From: Apostichopus japonicus
Taxonomy: Eukaryota > Echinodermata > Holothuroidea > Aspidochirotida > Stichopodidae
Assembly (NCBI RefSeq): GCF_037975245.1
Contig: NC_092573.1
Span: 12,794,001-12,858,000, forward strand
Direction: 5' to 3'
DNA: 64,000 nt
Shown in pieces: positions 1 through 13,030 of this stretch. A program made the position numbers and the translations under genes. Under the pieces are notes generated by a model that saw only the letters and a list, made by a program, of their open reading frames with translations, was not told where the DNA came from and searched no databases. The stretch's first letter is position 1. Each line of letters opens with the position of its first letter.

Positions 1-340
1 AGTTGGAACATGATCTATACCTTCTTTTACTTGTATCACGTGTGAAAAATGAATGAAAATGAGGAAAGTGGACGTTTGTGTTCTTTGTGCAAATCACTGT
101 TTCCTGAATCAGTCCTTATATATGTGATCGTACAAAGAATACCAAGACAGAGCATGCGCATCGGACTTTCAAACATCTGAGATATTATAGTTGTAATATA
201 AAGACCACATATACTGTAGATTTTAAGACATAATGTAGGGTATGCTGTTTAGAATTGTCGATTTGGGAAGCATGTTGACTCAGTGTGTATAGAAGAAATG
301 ATTATTTACACATTCACATAACTGACGAGAAGGGTAAAGT
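1..340. other. No supported gene
   Basis: AT-rich unique sequence. I see no coding region, RNA gene or clear repeat in it. Confidence 0.5.
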
Positions 341-496
341 TAGTGGGGTGGAGCCCCGGGGATCGGGGTCAATTAGGAGGGCCGGGTAAATATGGGATAA
401 ATAAATGTCATTAATATATCGGTACTTAAAATATGAAGACTGGAAGAACATGAATATATATTCATCCGGGCCCCGACCCGGCTTTCTACGCCACTG
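341..496. mobile_element. Possible degenerate MITE
   Basis: The right end reads CGACCCGGCTTTCTACGCCACTG. Its reverse complement begins CAGTGGCGTAG and is GC-rich. The left end, TAGTGGGGTGGAGCCCCGGG, resembles it imperfectly. Short elements ending in CAGTGGCG-like repeats are common non-autonomous DNA transposons. No matching 8-bp target duplication flanks the element (GGTAAAGT against GACATTCA). It may be old or mis-bounded. Confidence 0.3.
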
Positions 497-3400
497 GACA
501 TTCAATGGTGTGCATAAAGGGAGTTGTGGGTGGGGTGGGGTGGTGGGAGAGGCGGGGTGGCAGGGGGTGTAGATGAAGAAAAACCAATGCATGCTACGCT
601 GACCATTTCTTTCGCTACAAGTCAAGCTCTGAATAAATTTGATTAGCTACTTTAGTATAGAGCTTTAAGTTAATATCGTTGCTAGGTTCAAATCCCGTTC
701 TAGTCAAGGAAAAAAAAAACGTCTTTGCTACTTCAATCTTTATTTTCTGATTTTCGCCGAAGGCTTATTTTTCTCTGGCATGTTGATATCGATTTGATTT
801 TTTTAGTTTTATTTCTTTTGACGAGCATGAACCGAATTGCATATATAGCAGTATACTGTTAATGACCCCTGTGTGTACACCGCGTTCATCTAGACACACA
901 GACAGCTAACATCATGTTATTGGTAAATTGTTCATATTTTTAGCATGATATTGTAAATCCTCGCATCTTTATAGAGTTATATATAGATGTATCTCTTTCT
1001 TTAAAATGTTGATAATGTCAGAATAAAACGATGATATATTGATAACATTCTATCTATGCTGTTGTATAGTTTTTTCTCCAATGTATACTGTTCCGTTTGA
1101 TTGAGAAGGATGAAACCAATCTTCATTTTGTACCAATGATTGATGTGCTAATATCAAATGCCATAATATCTTGGGCTATCTAATTTCAAAGGGTCGGGGT
1201 GTATTTAGTGGGTGTACATATAGTTCAGACGTGCCTTTCTGCTTTTCATGAGCCACGAATCACTAAAATACATAGAAATAGAACATATTCAGCCTGGTAT
1301 CCGGTCAATGTATAGGGTTTTACGATACATTACCCTTAATTTAGTGCCTTGTTCTTAACTTTGTTAACACGTTGCATTCCATTGTATTTCATATTGTATT
1401 GACACCGTAATAAACTACGGTATCGTGCATGGCATGCAAGAATTATACTCACATATACACAAATAGAAATACCATATCCCATTTTCAAATTAATATGCTA
1501 TGTGCGAATTGTATCATAGGTATACATATCAGTAGGGCGTCTTTATTGGGATTGTAGGGGTGTATAGCATCTCTAGAAATAAAAGGTTTCCGAACAAATC
1601 AATACAAGCACGTCTGGAAATTGTTGCTACGGCCCTTGTAGAGGAGTGTGTGCTCAGTGGGTCACAGCGGTCTTTGTCGGAAAATATTGCCTTATGTTGG
1701 GATATGTTGGGAAAATTCTCGCGAGCATAACTTTTCTGGCAATGATACATCCAGGGGCTTACAGATTCAAGTTCGCCGGTTTTGTCAACACAATCATATA
1801 CCTTTTTCGGTTAAAATGTCAGCCCCTCCCAATCCCCCCACCACCCCCGCCATTCCCCGTCGTCGAGATCTATTGACACATCTATATATACGATTTCACT
1901 GATGGTTGACAATCGATAATGTAGTACTCCAAAAGACATCTCTTATAATAGCTCACTTAGACCAAAAGGAGCTGACACTAAACCTGATACATATCACATT
2001 AACACGTTTGAAACATGCCGTATACTGCAGCTCAAGTTGCGCAATTCACAAACTACAACATAACACATACTGATGGCTAGACACAAACACCGCAAAGCTG
2101 TGTTGATAGTCACAATAGGTGTCTGTTCTAGCTAATTAGACTCGAAAGTTTTATGTTGTGTCTTGATGGTACCATAAAGCTTCTAAATATTTGATAATTT
2201 TTTAAAGAAAAGTCAACCTACTAGATTCTCACTCAACCCGTACAGTACTCTTACATCAAGACTGTAACGATATGATTATAACGATGTTACGTCACGTGAG
2301 TATCACGAGTCGATTGGAAAGTGGCTAGATATTACACACGGTCAGGTTAAAGGTGGGGGGCGATCTGTTATACAGTTTACACATGACATGCTCGACGACT
2401 ATAGACACATGTTTTAAAAGATACCTTCATAATGACACACGTACACATTGAAACATAATTATCATCGACACCTGTTCAATATTAGGTGTATGGATGCGAT
2501 TGAAATGACCCTTTTCTTGATATCAGTACTTTCTTTATAAAACTAAAAACATACAACAGATGGTTCTTGTCACCACGACTCACGAATGCTTCACGACACC
2601 GATCCTAATGAGAAAAATTGCCGCGGTCTTAGGCTTCTCTGCGGAAAACCCAAATAGTACGGACATTAATTACTCATGCATATTCATGATGCAATCATGT
2701 ACATAAACATAAGTCAACTAAATATGCATTACCCACAATACAGCCCCGTACCAGCGTGACAGTGTAGAATATCCCCCTTGCCCTACATGATACCGTCCTG
2801 TGATGTGTTAATCTTACAATTGAGACATATATAAACCAACAGGACAGATCACATCAAAATACAAAAAACACGGCAAAAGTATTATCAGTTATTAAATATT
2901 TTATGTATGAAAGCTGCTGAAAAGAAAGACCCAAAAAAATCAGCTTGTGAGCTTTTAAAGGGACAACAACAAGATGGCGTTACTTTATTCGTATCATATT
3001 CTTATCACATGACATTCCTTACCATGAAATTTAATGCAGAATTATTCAGTCGCCTTTTGCTTAAGATTCTATTCATGCACAAAGGGGCCTGGAAACGGTG
3101 CAAGGCCGATCTCATTGAATTACAACCAGCATTCAGCAACACTCAAAAAAACGGGAAAAAATAAATTTAAAAAATTCAAAATTCTGCACACACAGTATAT
3201 ATCTTCTGAATAGGATGCCTTCAAAATTGAAATATTTCGTTCACACTTTGTAATCTCTTGGCGAAGACGAAATCGGTCCAGGTGACAAGGATTTATCCAT
3301 CGCTCCGTTCTGTTCCCTTTTATATTCATCAGCTATCTGTTTACAAAGTTTCCCGATGTTAGTCTAAATATTTAATACGGAGAAAGTTTTCCGTATAAAA

Positions 3401-6400
3401 AGGCTTTGACACAAGCACACACACACACAAAAAAATGGTAATGTTGTAGAAAAGAGACCCTGGACAAATCTTGAATTGGTGCTTCGTCAAATTTCACGCC
3501 GCCTATCGTTAAAACCATTTTGACATGTTGCAGTGTTGTGACTTTTACATTTAAATTCATATATGCTCATCTGCAGTCTCGAATTGGAAACGAATTGTCT
3601 GGCAGGGACGATGGATGTGCCTTATACGTTGTGTAATGAGGCACGTGTTGTTTCTATTTTTATTCTGTCTCTACTTCTTCTTGTTATTGTATGTGATTAT
3701 TCTCTCTTCCTTTGGCTTCGCTTGAGTTCAATTTCAGTACAAGTTATGCATCTTTCCCAGAGGTGTCACTGACCTACAGTGTTTCCTTTTCTAAAGAATG
3801 TTTGGTCAACTGCATGTGCAAGGTTAAAACAGGAAAAACGCCAGCCGGAAGAACCGATTGCAAAGAGTATATAAAAACTCTCAGTTAAACATTAATGTTT
3901 ATGTCATGTTCGAAAAGCATTATTTTATTTGTATACCCTTATTTGCTGATGAATGAGGGACCCTTCTTGAAATTCCCTTTACAAGGTTAGAAGCTAACAC
4001 ATTCTGCGTCACATGCGATATAATACAACAACAACAAAAATGGTCAAAGCATGTTATGATTCTGCAGTGAACATTGTAGTTAGGATTCGTGAATGCATTG
4101 GCATTTAACTTATAATTCAATCTATAAGTCTGTACGGATGAAAGTATGGCATTATCAAATGTAACATTACACAGCCACACGAAGACAATGGCATTCATCA
4201 TATATGGGTTAAAACAATACAAGACCCAAAGATATCGCAGTCACCTTATCATACCACACCCAGCAACGATTACATTTAAGATGCAGCCAATATTTATTAG
4301 AAGGTTCTGATACCCGTTTGAAATATCTACATGCCTTAATGAGTTGTTATCAACCCCCCCCCCCCTTAAGCCCCCTCCTTTCAGCCGCCATGAGGGGGAA
4401 ATGGTTTTCTTCCACCTTCTTCGATTTGTCATAACGCATTCCGATGTCTCTGCGTCACACAGGTTGACGTGAAACGAGTCCATGCTTAGTAGCAATATAC
4501 TATAGATCACAACCAGGGAAAGTGCTCTCGACTGAATAATTTTTTTTTCCGGAGCAAAATCATCATGTCTTTTAATACCCTAGTAGACATTAGATTGTAG
4601 AACATCAAGCTGCGACAAGAACAATTAATTACAAACAATTTACTGTCAAGTTCGTGCCATTGTATTGCAATGTCCAATGGCAATCTGGGAGTGGGGTTGC
4701 AATTACTGAGGCCTGGTTCATGATTCTATAGCTTGGAGTGGGGTTGCTGTGAAACATTTGTGCATGTATATATTCATCGAGGTGGTTTGGTGTATGATTT
4801 AATTACTGGAAGTCAGTTCCTTTAAGCCATATTGATGTATAGAGTCCAGGAGAAAACACGTCACAAAACTGGAAAACGGTTCATTTGGAGAAAGAACGTT
4901 AACTAAAACGTCGCGGGAGGGCAAAGAGGGTCGAGGGGTGTCAATTAAATTTAGTCGATAGTCGTCGCTTGCCTTTGCTTTCTGGGAGTTTTCTTAACAC
5001 TAATTGGAAGAAACGTAAAAGTTTGAAGTTCTCGACACCTCCGCTCTGTTATAATCTCATTTGGCTTTTAATGAGGATTTTGCCGTGACGAAACTTATGT
5101 GATAAACTAGTTGTAATTTATGCATGTGTTATACAGGTGAGTCTCACAGTTACACGGCTACCAAATCAATCATGGACATCGTTTTGTGATTTCATTTTCG
5201 TCAGTGTTATTAACACTAAATGTTGGACGTAACCATACGCTTCTAGGCAGAGAGGAGAGTTCGTTTCAGTTACAAACATAAATTTCCACATTGTGACGAT
5301 AACGAAGAACCAATACAGCTTTGTTGTACATTTATGTACAAATTGTTCCCCGTGGACAGTTCCAAAATAAATTAATCGTTGAAAAACAAATTGTTAAATG
5401 TAAATGTCCTATAATTGAATCCCTCCACTATAGGAAATATACTCTACATTTTAATCATGTTCTACGAAGTGTTGATAGACCTTTCGTGTTTTCTTCCCTA
5501 AAATTAATTTTATATATTCTGAAATGAAGGTAAAGAAAGCATACATGTACTAATGTTTGAAGTCAATGAGATTAACAACAGGGCACACTGAGTCGGTTTC
5601 AGCTTTTGCCTTGATCCAACCCCTGGTCTTAAGTACGCAATAAAGCATTTCATTACATGTAGCAGTTTAACAAATAGGCTATATACCCTAACAGTCAATG
5701 GGTTATAGAATCATAGCGGTGTATACATAATCATTGCATTCATTGATTCCATTTATCACATTTAGATTACAATACGTATACGAATGTAGAAAGTATACGA
5801 AAAGTGATATAGGAAGTATATACTAAAATCTCTTGAGGGCTTAACAAGTAGAATACTCACTGAATGAAATATTAAACACATAAGCAACCTCCCTCTCCCC
5901 CACAATCACCATACCTCCCCCCTCCCCCCCCCCCCCTCGAAAACACGTGTACGTAACTGGTATACAATTATATAACGTATACTAAAGTATATTTTTTGAG
6001 ATGCCTCCTGAATGAAAGCAAAGAGGGTTGGCTGTTAAGATTATTAGGAATCTAACTATAGATTAGGAGCATAGGAGTATATAGAATCTTATTTGCTGTT
6101 AGGAGATATAAAGATAACACTAATGAAGTATATGTGAGTTTACGGGTTGGCATGCTTGAGACCGGTTACTTTGTTTCAAGATGTAGCTCCCCGTCCATCT
6201 CATTCTGCTCTTGTTTTATCAGGGTAGTCTATCTACTTTTTACAAGAACATTACCTGTAGTAAAATCAATCTCTCCGAAAGACTAGTTGGAACGACTGAA
6301 GAACGTCATGAAGTGTCTCAATTAGATGTGAACTAGTTTCCGCACTCAGTACATTAAAAGTAATACGTGTTATTGATTACTCGCCGTTTCTCACCACCCA

Positions 6401-7359
6401 ATAACCTCGAATAGCCAAGTATCTTTCTAACAGTATATATATATCACCTTACATGTAAAGATGTTATTTTACTTCTGTTTGGTCTTTATCTATCAACCGT
6501 ATATATTTCTTAAGGAAACTGTCCTCAATTGAAATTTTCAGATATTGAAATGATTCAACATTTCTTCAACAAACAAAAAACACCTCCCGAGAGTAAACTC
6601 GAAACGAACCGGAAAATTAGATACTTCAACCGGCATCGAAGCCGGCCTAGGTTCGCGGTAGATCTCGCTACGATATTGACAGCCCATCGATACTGCAGTA
6701 TTGATTCATACTCGTCACGCCGGTAGGCCTTGAAACCTTCTCTCGTTCTTAACTTAACTTCCTCTCTTTATTCATTGCGGTTATTGACATTACCAACTGT
6801 TATTCATCTCAGGTGGATGGATCGCTGCAAGAGCGTATAGATACGAGATACGCGCACTTGCACAAGAGATCATCAATATTCCAAAGTTAATTTCACCTCA
6901 TATCCTTGAAAGTAAAAATGAGGTGAATCTCTCTCCACTTTCACAAATGGATTTTTACAGGAAACTTGTTTTCTCTAATTAACCCTAACCCTATCTGTAA
7001 AGTTTTGAGAACTGACAACATGAATAGAATTCTCTTGAACATAATTAATTTGATCTCCATATTTTGATCACATTTTGTGATAAATTTACAAAGCGTCGTT
7101 TCCGCATCGTTCAATAATATATTAGCGCATACACATATTTAGACGATCTATAAAGTGTTAATGATAGAAACACACCGAAATTGTTTCACCAGAGTTTCCA
7201 CGCTTTTACCCGTTAACATATAGTGACACTATCTTATATATGGAAATATATTCATCGTCTGATTTTGGACCTCTTACCCATACTTATAGGTAGCAAATTC
7301 CAAAAAGCAAATTATGTAAATTTGAAAAAACTTACAATTTTTTTCTAGTCAAAACTCAG
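497..7359. other. Long non-genic stretch
   Basis: No convincing gene. A G-rich run with quadruplex potential lies at about 526-570. A lone tRNA B-box-like motif (GGTTCAAATCCCG) followed by an A-run lies at about 682-715. C-runs occur near 4352-4366 and 5920-5937. A short CCCTAACCCTA-like telomeric fragment lies near 6983. The short ORFs here have no recognisable domains and ordinary AT-rich composition. Confidence 0.5.
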
Positions 7360-7745
7360 GAAACTGCATTGTACGCGTCTACATTAGAGAAACAGACCAT
7401 ATGCTCGTTTTTACGATCTTTTTTTTTTAATATACCTTAGAAATATTTCAATTATAATTTCATAAAATTCATGCATGAGGTTAACATAACCGTCATATTT
7501 TTTTTTTTTAACCCACCATATTAAAGGGTATCTATATAAAACGTGCGACTCATGAAACTGCATTGTATACGCGTCTACATTAGAGAAACAGACCAATATG
7601 CTCGTTTTTACGATGTTATTTTTTAAATATGCCATAAAAATATTTCAATTCTAATTTCAGAAAATTCATGCATGAGGGTAATATAATTGTCATATTTTAT
7701 TCGTTAACCCACAATATTAAAGGGTATCTCTATAAAACGTTCGAC
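7360..7745. repeat. Two-copy tandem duplication, ~194 bp
   Basis: The segment starting GAAACTGCATTGTA at 7360 recurs at 7554. Both copies continue in register through CGCGTCTACATTAGAGAAAC, CTCGTTTTTACGAT, AAAATTCATGCATGAGG and ATTAAAGGGTATCT to CGTGCGAC or CGTTCGAC. Copies differ by scattered substitutions and T-run length, so the duplication is not recent. Confidence 0.9.
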
Positions 7746-7968
7746 TTTTATTATTATTTACAAAGATCACATTCAGAAAAAGCAGTATGTCTTCCGTGTT
7801 AAAGCTAATACTGCCCTTATTTTGTTCACTTTTCATATTACCAAATTATCAATTGGGGTTTTGGTAACGGGATAGTAGATAGGTGTATATTTTGTGGGAA
7901 AAAAATCATCTGCCGGTTTATGAACATTATATTTTCACTACGATCAACATAGTATCCGCACAGTAGTA

Positions 7969-8021
7969 ATCGGTTAATGAATCGGTTAATCGGTTAATAA
8001 ATCGGTTAAATCGGTTAATCG
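7969..8021. repeat. AATCGGTTA short tandem array
   Basis: About five copies of AATCGGTTA with 0-4 nt spacers (AATGA, ATAA, A) follow one another. This is an expanded short repeat. It lies just left of the C-rich MITE-like end. Confidence 0.85.
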
Positions 8022-8079
8022 CAGGTTGTACTGCTCTACAATAGACATACTGCTCATCGACAATCCACAGCTCTTCCGT

Positions 8080-8156
8080 TCCCAACCCCCCCCCCCCCAC
8101 CCTCCCTCCTCCAACGTAAGATGAAAAAGCACTCCAACACCTTGGATCCGCGCCTG
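8080..8156. mobile_element. C-rich MITE-like right end (solo)
   Basis: A C-run is followed by a segment ending TTGGATCCGCGCCTG at 8156. That 3' end resembles hAT-type MITE termini (reverse complement CAGGCGCGGATCCAA). No left terminus or 8-bp duplication was found nearby, so this is a truncated or solo end. Confidence 0.35.
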
Positions 8157-8360
8157 GATTGTAGAGGCAGTAATTAACATATAGTGCAGGCTGTAACATG
8201 AGGATAATTGGATCACTACACCAGGTTGAATAGATCAAAATTATGGAAACTTCCTAATAACTTGAAATCTATGAATGTAAAACAAGATGGTACATGACAA
8301 AAATTGTAACTCGATGTGAAGTCTTAGTACAATATAATAACATCAGATGTAAATATTTTA

Positions 8361-8586
8361 GATCCTCCTATACAAGCAGGAACTCGCGAAGAAGCCATCA
8401 TTGGCTTATCAAAGCCGCAAGCTGACCGTAGTCAGTCTCTTAGATTCATATTTAACGTCCATTATTATTTGAATTGTCAATTGTCAACAACTATGTAACT
8501 GGACGACATACATTAACCTTGGAGTGACTCGAACTCGGGACCTTGTGATTGAAAGGCACCGGCGTTAACCACTGAGCTAGCACTCC
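8361..8586 (-). mobile_element. tRNA-derived SINE
   Basis: Read on the minus strand, the head (8586 down to 8521) is a tRNA-like fold. It begins GGAGTGC and ends TCACTCC, which makes a near-complete acceptor stem. It has an A box TAGCTCAGTGG (8579-8569) and a B box GAGTTCGAGTC (8536-8526). A non-tRNA body follows, including GGACGTTAAATA, CTGACTACGGTCAGC and a GATAAGCC...GGCTTCTTCGCGAG segment, and ends near TAGGAGGATC. The A and B boxes would serve as an internal RNA polymerase III promoter. A head joined to an unrelated body argues for a SINE rather than a tRNA gene. The anticodon region folds poorly (8-nt loop). The family name is not assigned and no clear target duplication was seen. Confidence 0.65.
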
Positions 8587-9151
8587 AAAAATTACCACGT
8601 GATGTAAAATGATATTAGAGCGAAGGGTTAGCCCATTTTACTTATATTTTTTATTTCGACGACATGACGTTTCTCTTACGCCCGTCTATCCGCCGCCCGT
8701 CTTTGGTAGACAGCGTCGGAGTCCGTTCATCATATATACCTTCTGTTTACTTTCTTCATGGCAAAGACTAATGAAAAATCTCTGTCACCTCCATAAATAA
8801 TCGAAGCACCTTGATACAATACTCGGCACGGGTGCAATCAATTTTATGATGTACGTTTTAACGTAAAGTTAAGTACAGGCAATTACTGTATTGCGATTAA
8901 AGGGGCTTTCGTTGTAAGAGTCAGTTCGTTGACATTTTGCAAGTACCTTTCTGTTTATTAAAAACATCAATTATTGTACAGATTGGAACTTAAAGACTTA
9001 CTATTTGAACTTTAAAAGGGATAAACAGAAAAGATTGGTTCTACTGCATTTTATGGGATATTCCGGTAGCTGAAATTGATTGCTGTACAAACGAATTTCT
9101 CGAAAAGTCGTCAGGTCAAAACCACACCTTCATGGTATCTTTTAAGGCGAG

Positions 9152-9209
<58 letters not shown>

Positions 9210-12064
9210 GTATTTTCAAATCTTGTGATATATTTACAATGCATCTGCAGGCAACAGCAGAATGAATGACGTCACCATGGCAGTTGAGCTGAAAATGATT
9301 TGTTTTTCCTTAGCATATTAAAAAATCATTTATCTACAGAGGAAATCATATTTGTACAGCCAAATTGCGTTTTAATGAAATTCTAAATACAGAGAACATT
9401 CATAACCTAGGAAACATTCCAAATTTATCACATTTTCAAGGATAAAACAAGAAGAACAATATCATATAAAAGTAAAGCTTTTGTATAAGTTATACCGCGG
9501 TGACGTCACAGACTACCCACTGTGGTCCATTTTACGTAGAAGGGAGGATTTAGCAAGTCAAAATTGGTTACATTCAATGGATTAAGATTTAGAATTAAAT
9601 ACAAGAAATTGAGGATATTTTACTCTTCCATATAAGAGTAACATTATCTCTCACCGACATATCCCTTTGGAAGTGTTTACACTATTTCACTCGGCCAAGC
9701 GAAATTAAAGACACTATACATTGACAATGGACCGTGACATAAGGTATCACTACGGTAGGCTAATAGATCACACATTATGTTAACAAACCTAACCAAAGTC
9801 ATTGATGATGACTCCGCTTCTTTGTATGGTCGTATGGTTCTTAACTGAAATTAGTACACACTCGAAACAAGCATTCGTCAGAGGGGAGAGGCTTCTCTTC
9901 TTAGACACCCCCCCCCCCCTCACTACCAACACCCTTCCCACAGGACGGACATAGTCAGATAGATTGGCACTTATAGTTGTACTTCACAAATGGAGTTAAA
10001 ATGATGGAAATGATAGAACCATTCAGTACAACTAGACCCCCTATACCAAAAGCAAAAGTTTTTTCAAAGAGGAGGGGCTAGCATTCCCCAATAAAACTCT
10101 CCCCCAGAACTGACGTCAGCCGAAGTTTGCGACTGTATGCATGAATGTATACATACCATACAGTTGGACACTTTGGCTGACAATGGGTTTAATGCTTTTC
10201 ACCGTCAAATTGTAGCTTGTTGCTATTAAGGATTAATGGTTCTGATGTTTATTATTAGCTTACAAGCAGATTTTCATGATTTAAAAGGTTTTGTATATAT
10301 TTACGGTTCTTTGGTTGAAGTACCCGTGCGCTAAGCGTCGTGGCATCCGTGAGGCGATAGGCAGGCCTGGTGAATATTCGATAGAATAACATGCGGTCAG
10401 ATGTTACTTAGAAGACGAAAAATAAGTTGTACAGCTACAGAACAACATAAGTCACCTTCATGTGATCTATAATTCATACATTCATTTTTTTATACATTGC
10501 ATCTTTGTGGCGGAATCCAGTTTATACCTGAACAGGTTGAAAGAGGTATTAAAGGTGTGACCATACACGACATCCATAAATATCTTGACAAACCGGTTAT
10601 ACGTAGGAAGTGTAAACTATATATGAGATGATGTCATCTGCATGATTCTCAGAAATTGCTATCAGCGCTCTGACGTCACTGAACGGATATTGACATAAAT
10701 TAATATCCAAACTATATGCGATAAAATGCTTTAGTCGATTAAGATGTTGCGGACAAACGTTTGTAGAATCTGTGAGTAGAATAGCAACAACAACAAAAAA
10801 GAAGAAAAAAAGCAACGTTTTGCCCTATGCGTTGTTTCGTTACTATGGTAATAAACAGGAATATAGTGGATGTTGAAAACATACCTGTGTGTTATTTAGT
10901 TGAAAAAAACGTGTAACTCAGAATACACTTTAATGCATTGCGTCAACTTGTTGGTATACGAGACTATCGGGCAATTTGTGTTTTTAACAAAGAGCGTCCA
11001 TTTAATGTTCATCACTGTATTTGCTCTAATAAGAAGAGTCTTATAAATTAGGAATCATCCCAGGAAGATAAAAATGGGTCCGACGGCAACAAGTGGAAAA
11101 TACTTGGTAAAAGTTTGATGATGGGTGACCATAACTGAATATTTTATAGCATACTTGTGAACAATATGATGGACATTAAAAATCTATATTTGAAAATATT
11201 ATGAGGACGTTGTAAGAACTACGATACACGTTATTTACTACGTTAAATGATTGCCAGCCCCCCCTCCACAGCCCCTATTACCAGTTCCCCTCCACTCCCC
11301 CACCCCCTATCGTCGTTCGGTGGATTTATTTCTACATTCAGCCGGGGAAGAATTAGACCACTACTTATATGTGTGTACCCGCCCCCTTTGCAACCTCACC
11401 AAAAACCAAGAGTATCTATTAGCATAGCCTTTCTTTCAGAGGGTTAATAGTCTTCATATGCCCAAAAACGCAAGATAAAGTTCACATCTTTGTATACTCA
11501 TAACCTTGTGTCGGAAGTATGATATAATATATATGCGATTAATATTTCAATAATAACTTGATTGAATTATCATGTTTACTCGATTTTAGTTAATGAAATC
11601 ACGGAGTTGATTGCTTTCTTTGCAGAATCAACACGAAATAGATGACACGAAGTGGAGAGAAGGGGGTGGTGTAACAGAAAGAAATTGATGTTAATCTCAT
11701 TAGAAAATGAATTATAATGAAACATTGTTGACGAGAATTTTATCTCAGTGCCATAATTCAAAACCAAATTTAAAGTGTTCCCGCTCTCGAGTTTCATCGC
11801 TATAGCAAAACCCACAGCGTCGAATTACTGACATTTTATGAACGCGTCAAATGTATGAACAATATTTCCCATATATGGTTAGCCTATTGAGATTTCAATC
11901 CACATAGTTTGATATGCATGAAAAGGCGAAAACTTGAAGGCGTAAGAATCTTGAACAGAATAGTTAACATTAATATTTAAACATTAAAATTTCAGAATTT
12001 ATTGTAATTTTTATTGGATTTGGGAAAACTACAAGCTCATCCATGCGTTCAGTATATGTAAGTA
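8587..12064. other. Non-genic stretch
   Basis: AT-rich sequence without a convincing gene. It contains the (TA)n tract described separately, C-runs near 9907-9918 and 11260-11320, and scattered short ORFs that I cannot relate to any family. Confidence 0.5.
9154..9207. repeat. (TA)n microsatellite
   Basis: A 54-bp uninterrupted alternating AT tract. Confidence 0.97.
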
Positions 12065-12280
12065 ATGAACAGCTTGGTTTTGGGGGCTGTAATTGCGTAC
12101 TTTGTCAAAAACGCTATCGAGACAGTCAAAGCTAGCACAAGGAAGAATAACTACGATGAATTTAATTTAAAACGTAGAATCAGATTGAAGTTCTTTGGTA
12201 ACTTCGAGACACTAATTATTCTGTTAGGCCTGTCATGTTATAAATTAGTGATATACGTCTGGATGGGAAGTGATGAATAA
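12065..12280 (+). CDS. Hypothetical 71-aa ORF with two hydrophobic segments
   Basis: An ATG-initiated ORF of 71 codons. The protein has a hydrophobic stretch at residues 3-14 (SLVLGAVIAYFV), a basic, polar middle (KASTRKNNYDEFNLKRRIRLK), and a second hydrophobic stretch at about 50-66 (LIILLGLSCYKLVIYVW) before an acidic end (MGSDE). This would suit a small two-helix membrane protein. Codon choice is less AT-skewed than in the surroundings. I recognise no family. A GTAAGT donor-like motif lies just upstream, and no promoter or poly(A) signal is evident. It could be a chance ORF or a piece of a longer gene. Confidence 0.18.
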   Translation: MNSLVLGAVIAYFVKNAIETVKASTRKNNYDEFNLKRRIRLKFFGNFETLIILLGLSCYKLVIYVWMGSDE

Positions 12281-12430
12281 ATTAATTAGTTTCATTCCTT
12301 ACATGACAATTGTTACAGTATGTTCGTTACATAACCTTAATCACATTATGTTCGTTTTATGGCTTTACTTCAGTTTTATTCGTTGGCAGGTGTCACATTT
12401 CGTTCTTTCATTGTACCCTTAACATCCATG

Positions 12431-13030
12431 GTGTTCGTTACATTGTATTAGATATATTCTATTTGTTACAATAAATCTGTTACATTTGATTAATTACATT
12501 GTATTCATCTTTGTATACACCGTATTTGCTACTTTGTTCTCTTTACATTAAAATTTGTCACTTTGTATTCGTTACATTGTATTAGGTGAGTTTTATTAGT
12601 TACATGTTTAGTGTTCGTTACAACAAAATTATATTAGATATATTCTATTTATTACATTACTTCTGTTACATTTTATTAATTTCATTGTATTCATTCTTTG
12701 TATACACCGTATTCGCTACTTTGTACTCGTTACATTAAAGTTGTCACTTTATATTCGTTACATTGTGTAACTCAATCGTATTCGTTACATGTGATGTGTT
12801 CGTTACATTGTATTAGATATATTCTATTTATTACAATACTTCTGTTACATTTATTAATTACATTGTACTCTTTCTTTGTGAACACCGTATTCGCTACTTT
12901 GTACTTTGTACATTAAATTTGTCACTTTGTACTCGTTACATTGTGTAGCTCAGTTGTATTCGTTACATGTATTGTGTTCGTACATTGTATTAGATATATT
13001 CTATTTGTTTACATGTATTGTTTCAATTTG
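12431..13030. repeat. ~180-bp tandem repeat, about 3.4 units
   Basis: The phrase GTGTTCGTTACA starts units at 12431, 12611, 12796 and, with one base missing, 12974 (spacings 180, 185, 178). Each full unit runs through TTAGATATATTCTATTT, a CTGTTACATTT motif, CACCGTATT-GCTACTTTGT and a TTAAA-TTTGTCACTTT motif. The last unit breaks off after GATATATTCTATTTG. Units are also internally repetitive for CGTTACATTGTA-like words, which suggests growth from a ~12-bp seed. The ORFs in this interval are by-products of the repeat. Confidence 0.9.

Noticed and set aside
682-715. tRNA or SINE based on GGTTCAAATCCCG followed by an A-run
   Set aside because: No matching A box or tRNA fold lies upstream at the right distance.
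8521-8586. A functional tRNA gene
   Set aside because: The anticodon arm folds poorly, there is no terminator T-run, and a SINE body follows directly, so a SINE head is the better reading.
11776-11802. Minus-strand GATGAAACTCGAGAGC resembling a hammerhead 3' half
   Set aside because: No CTGATGA core lies upstream.
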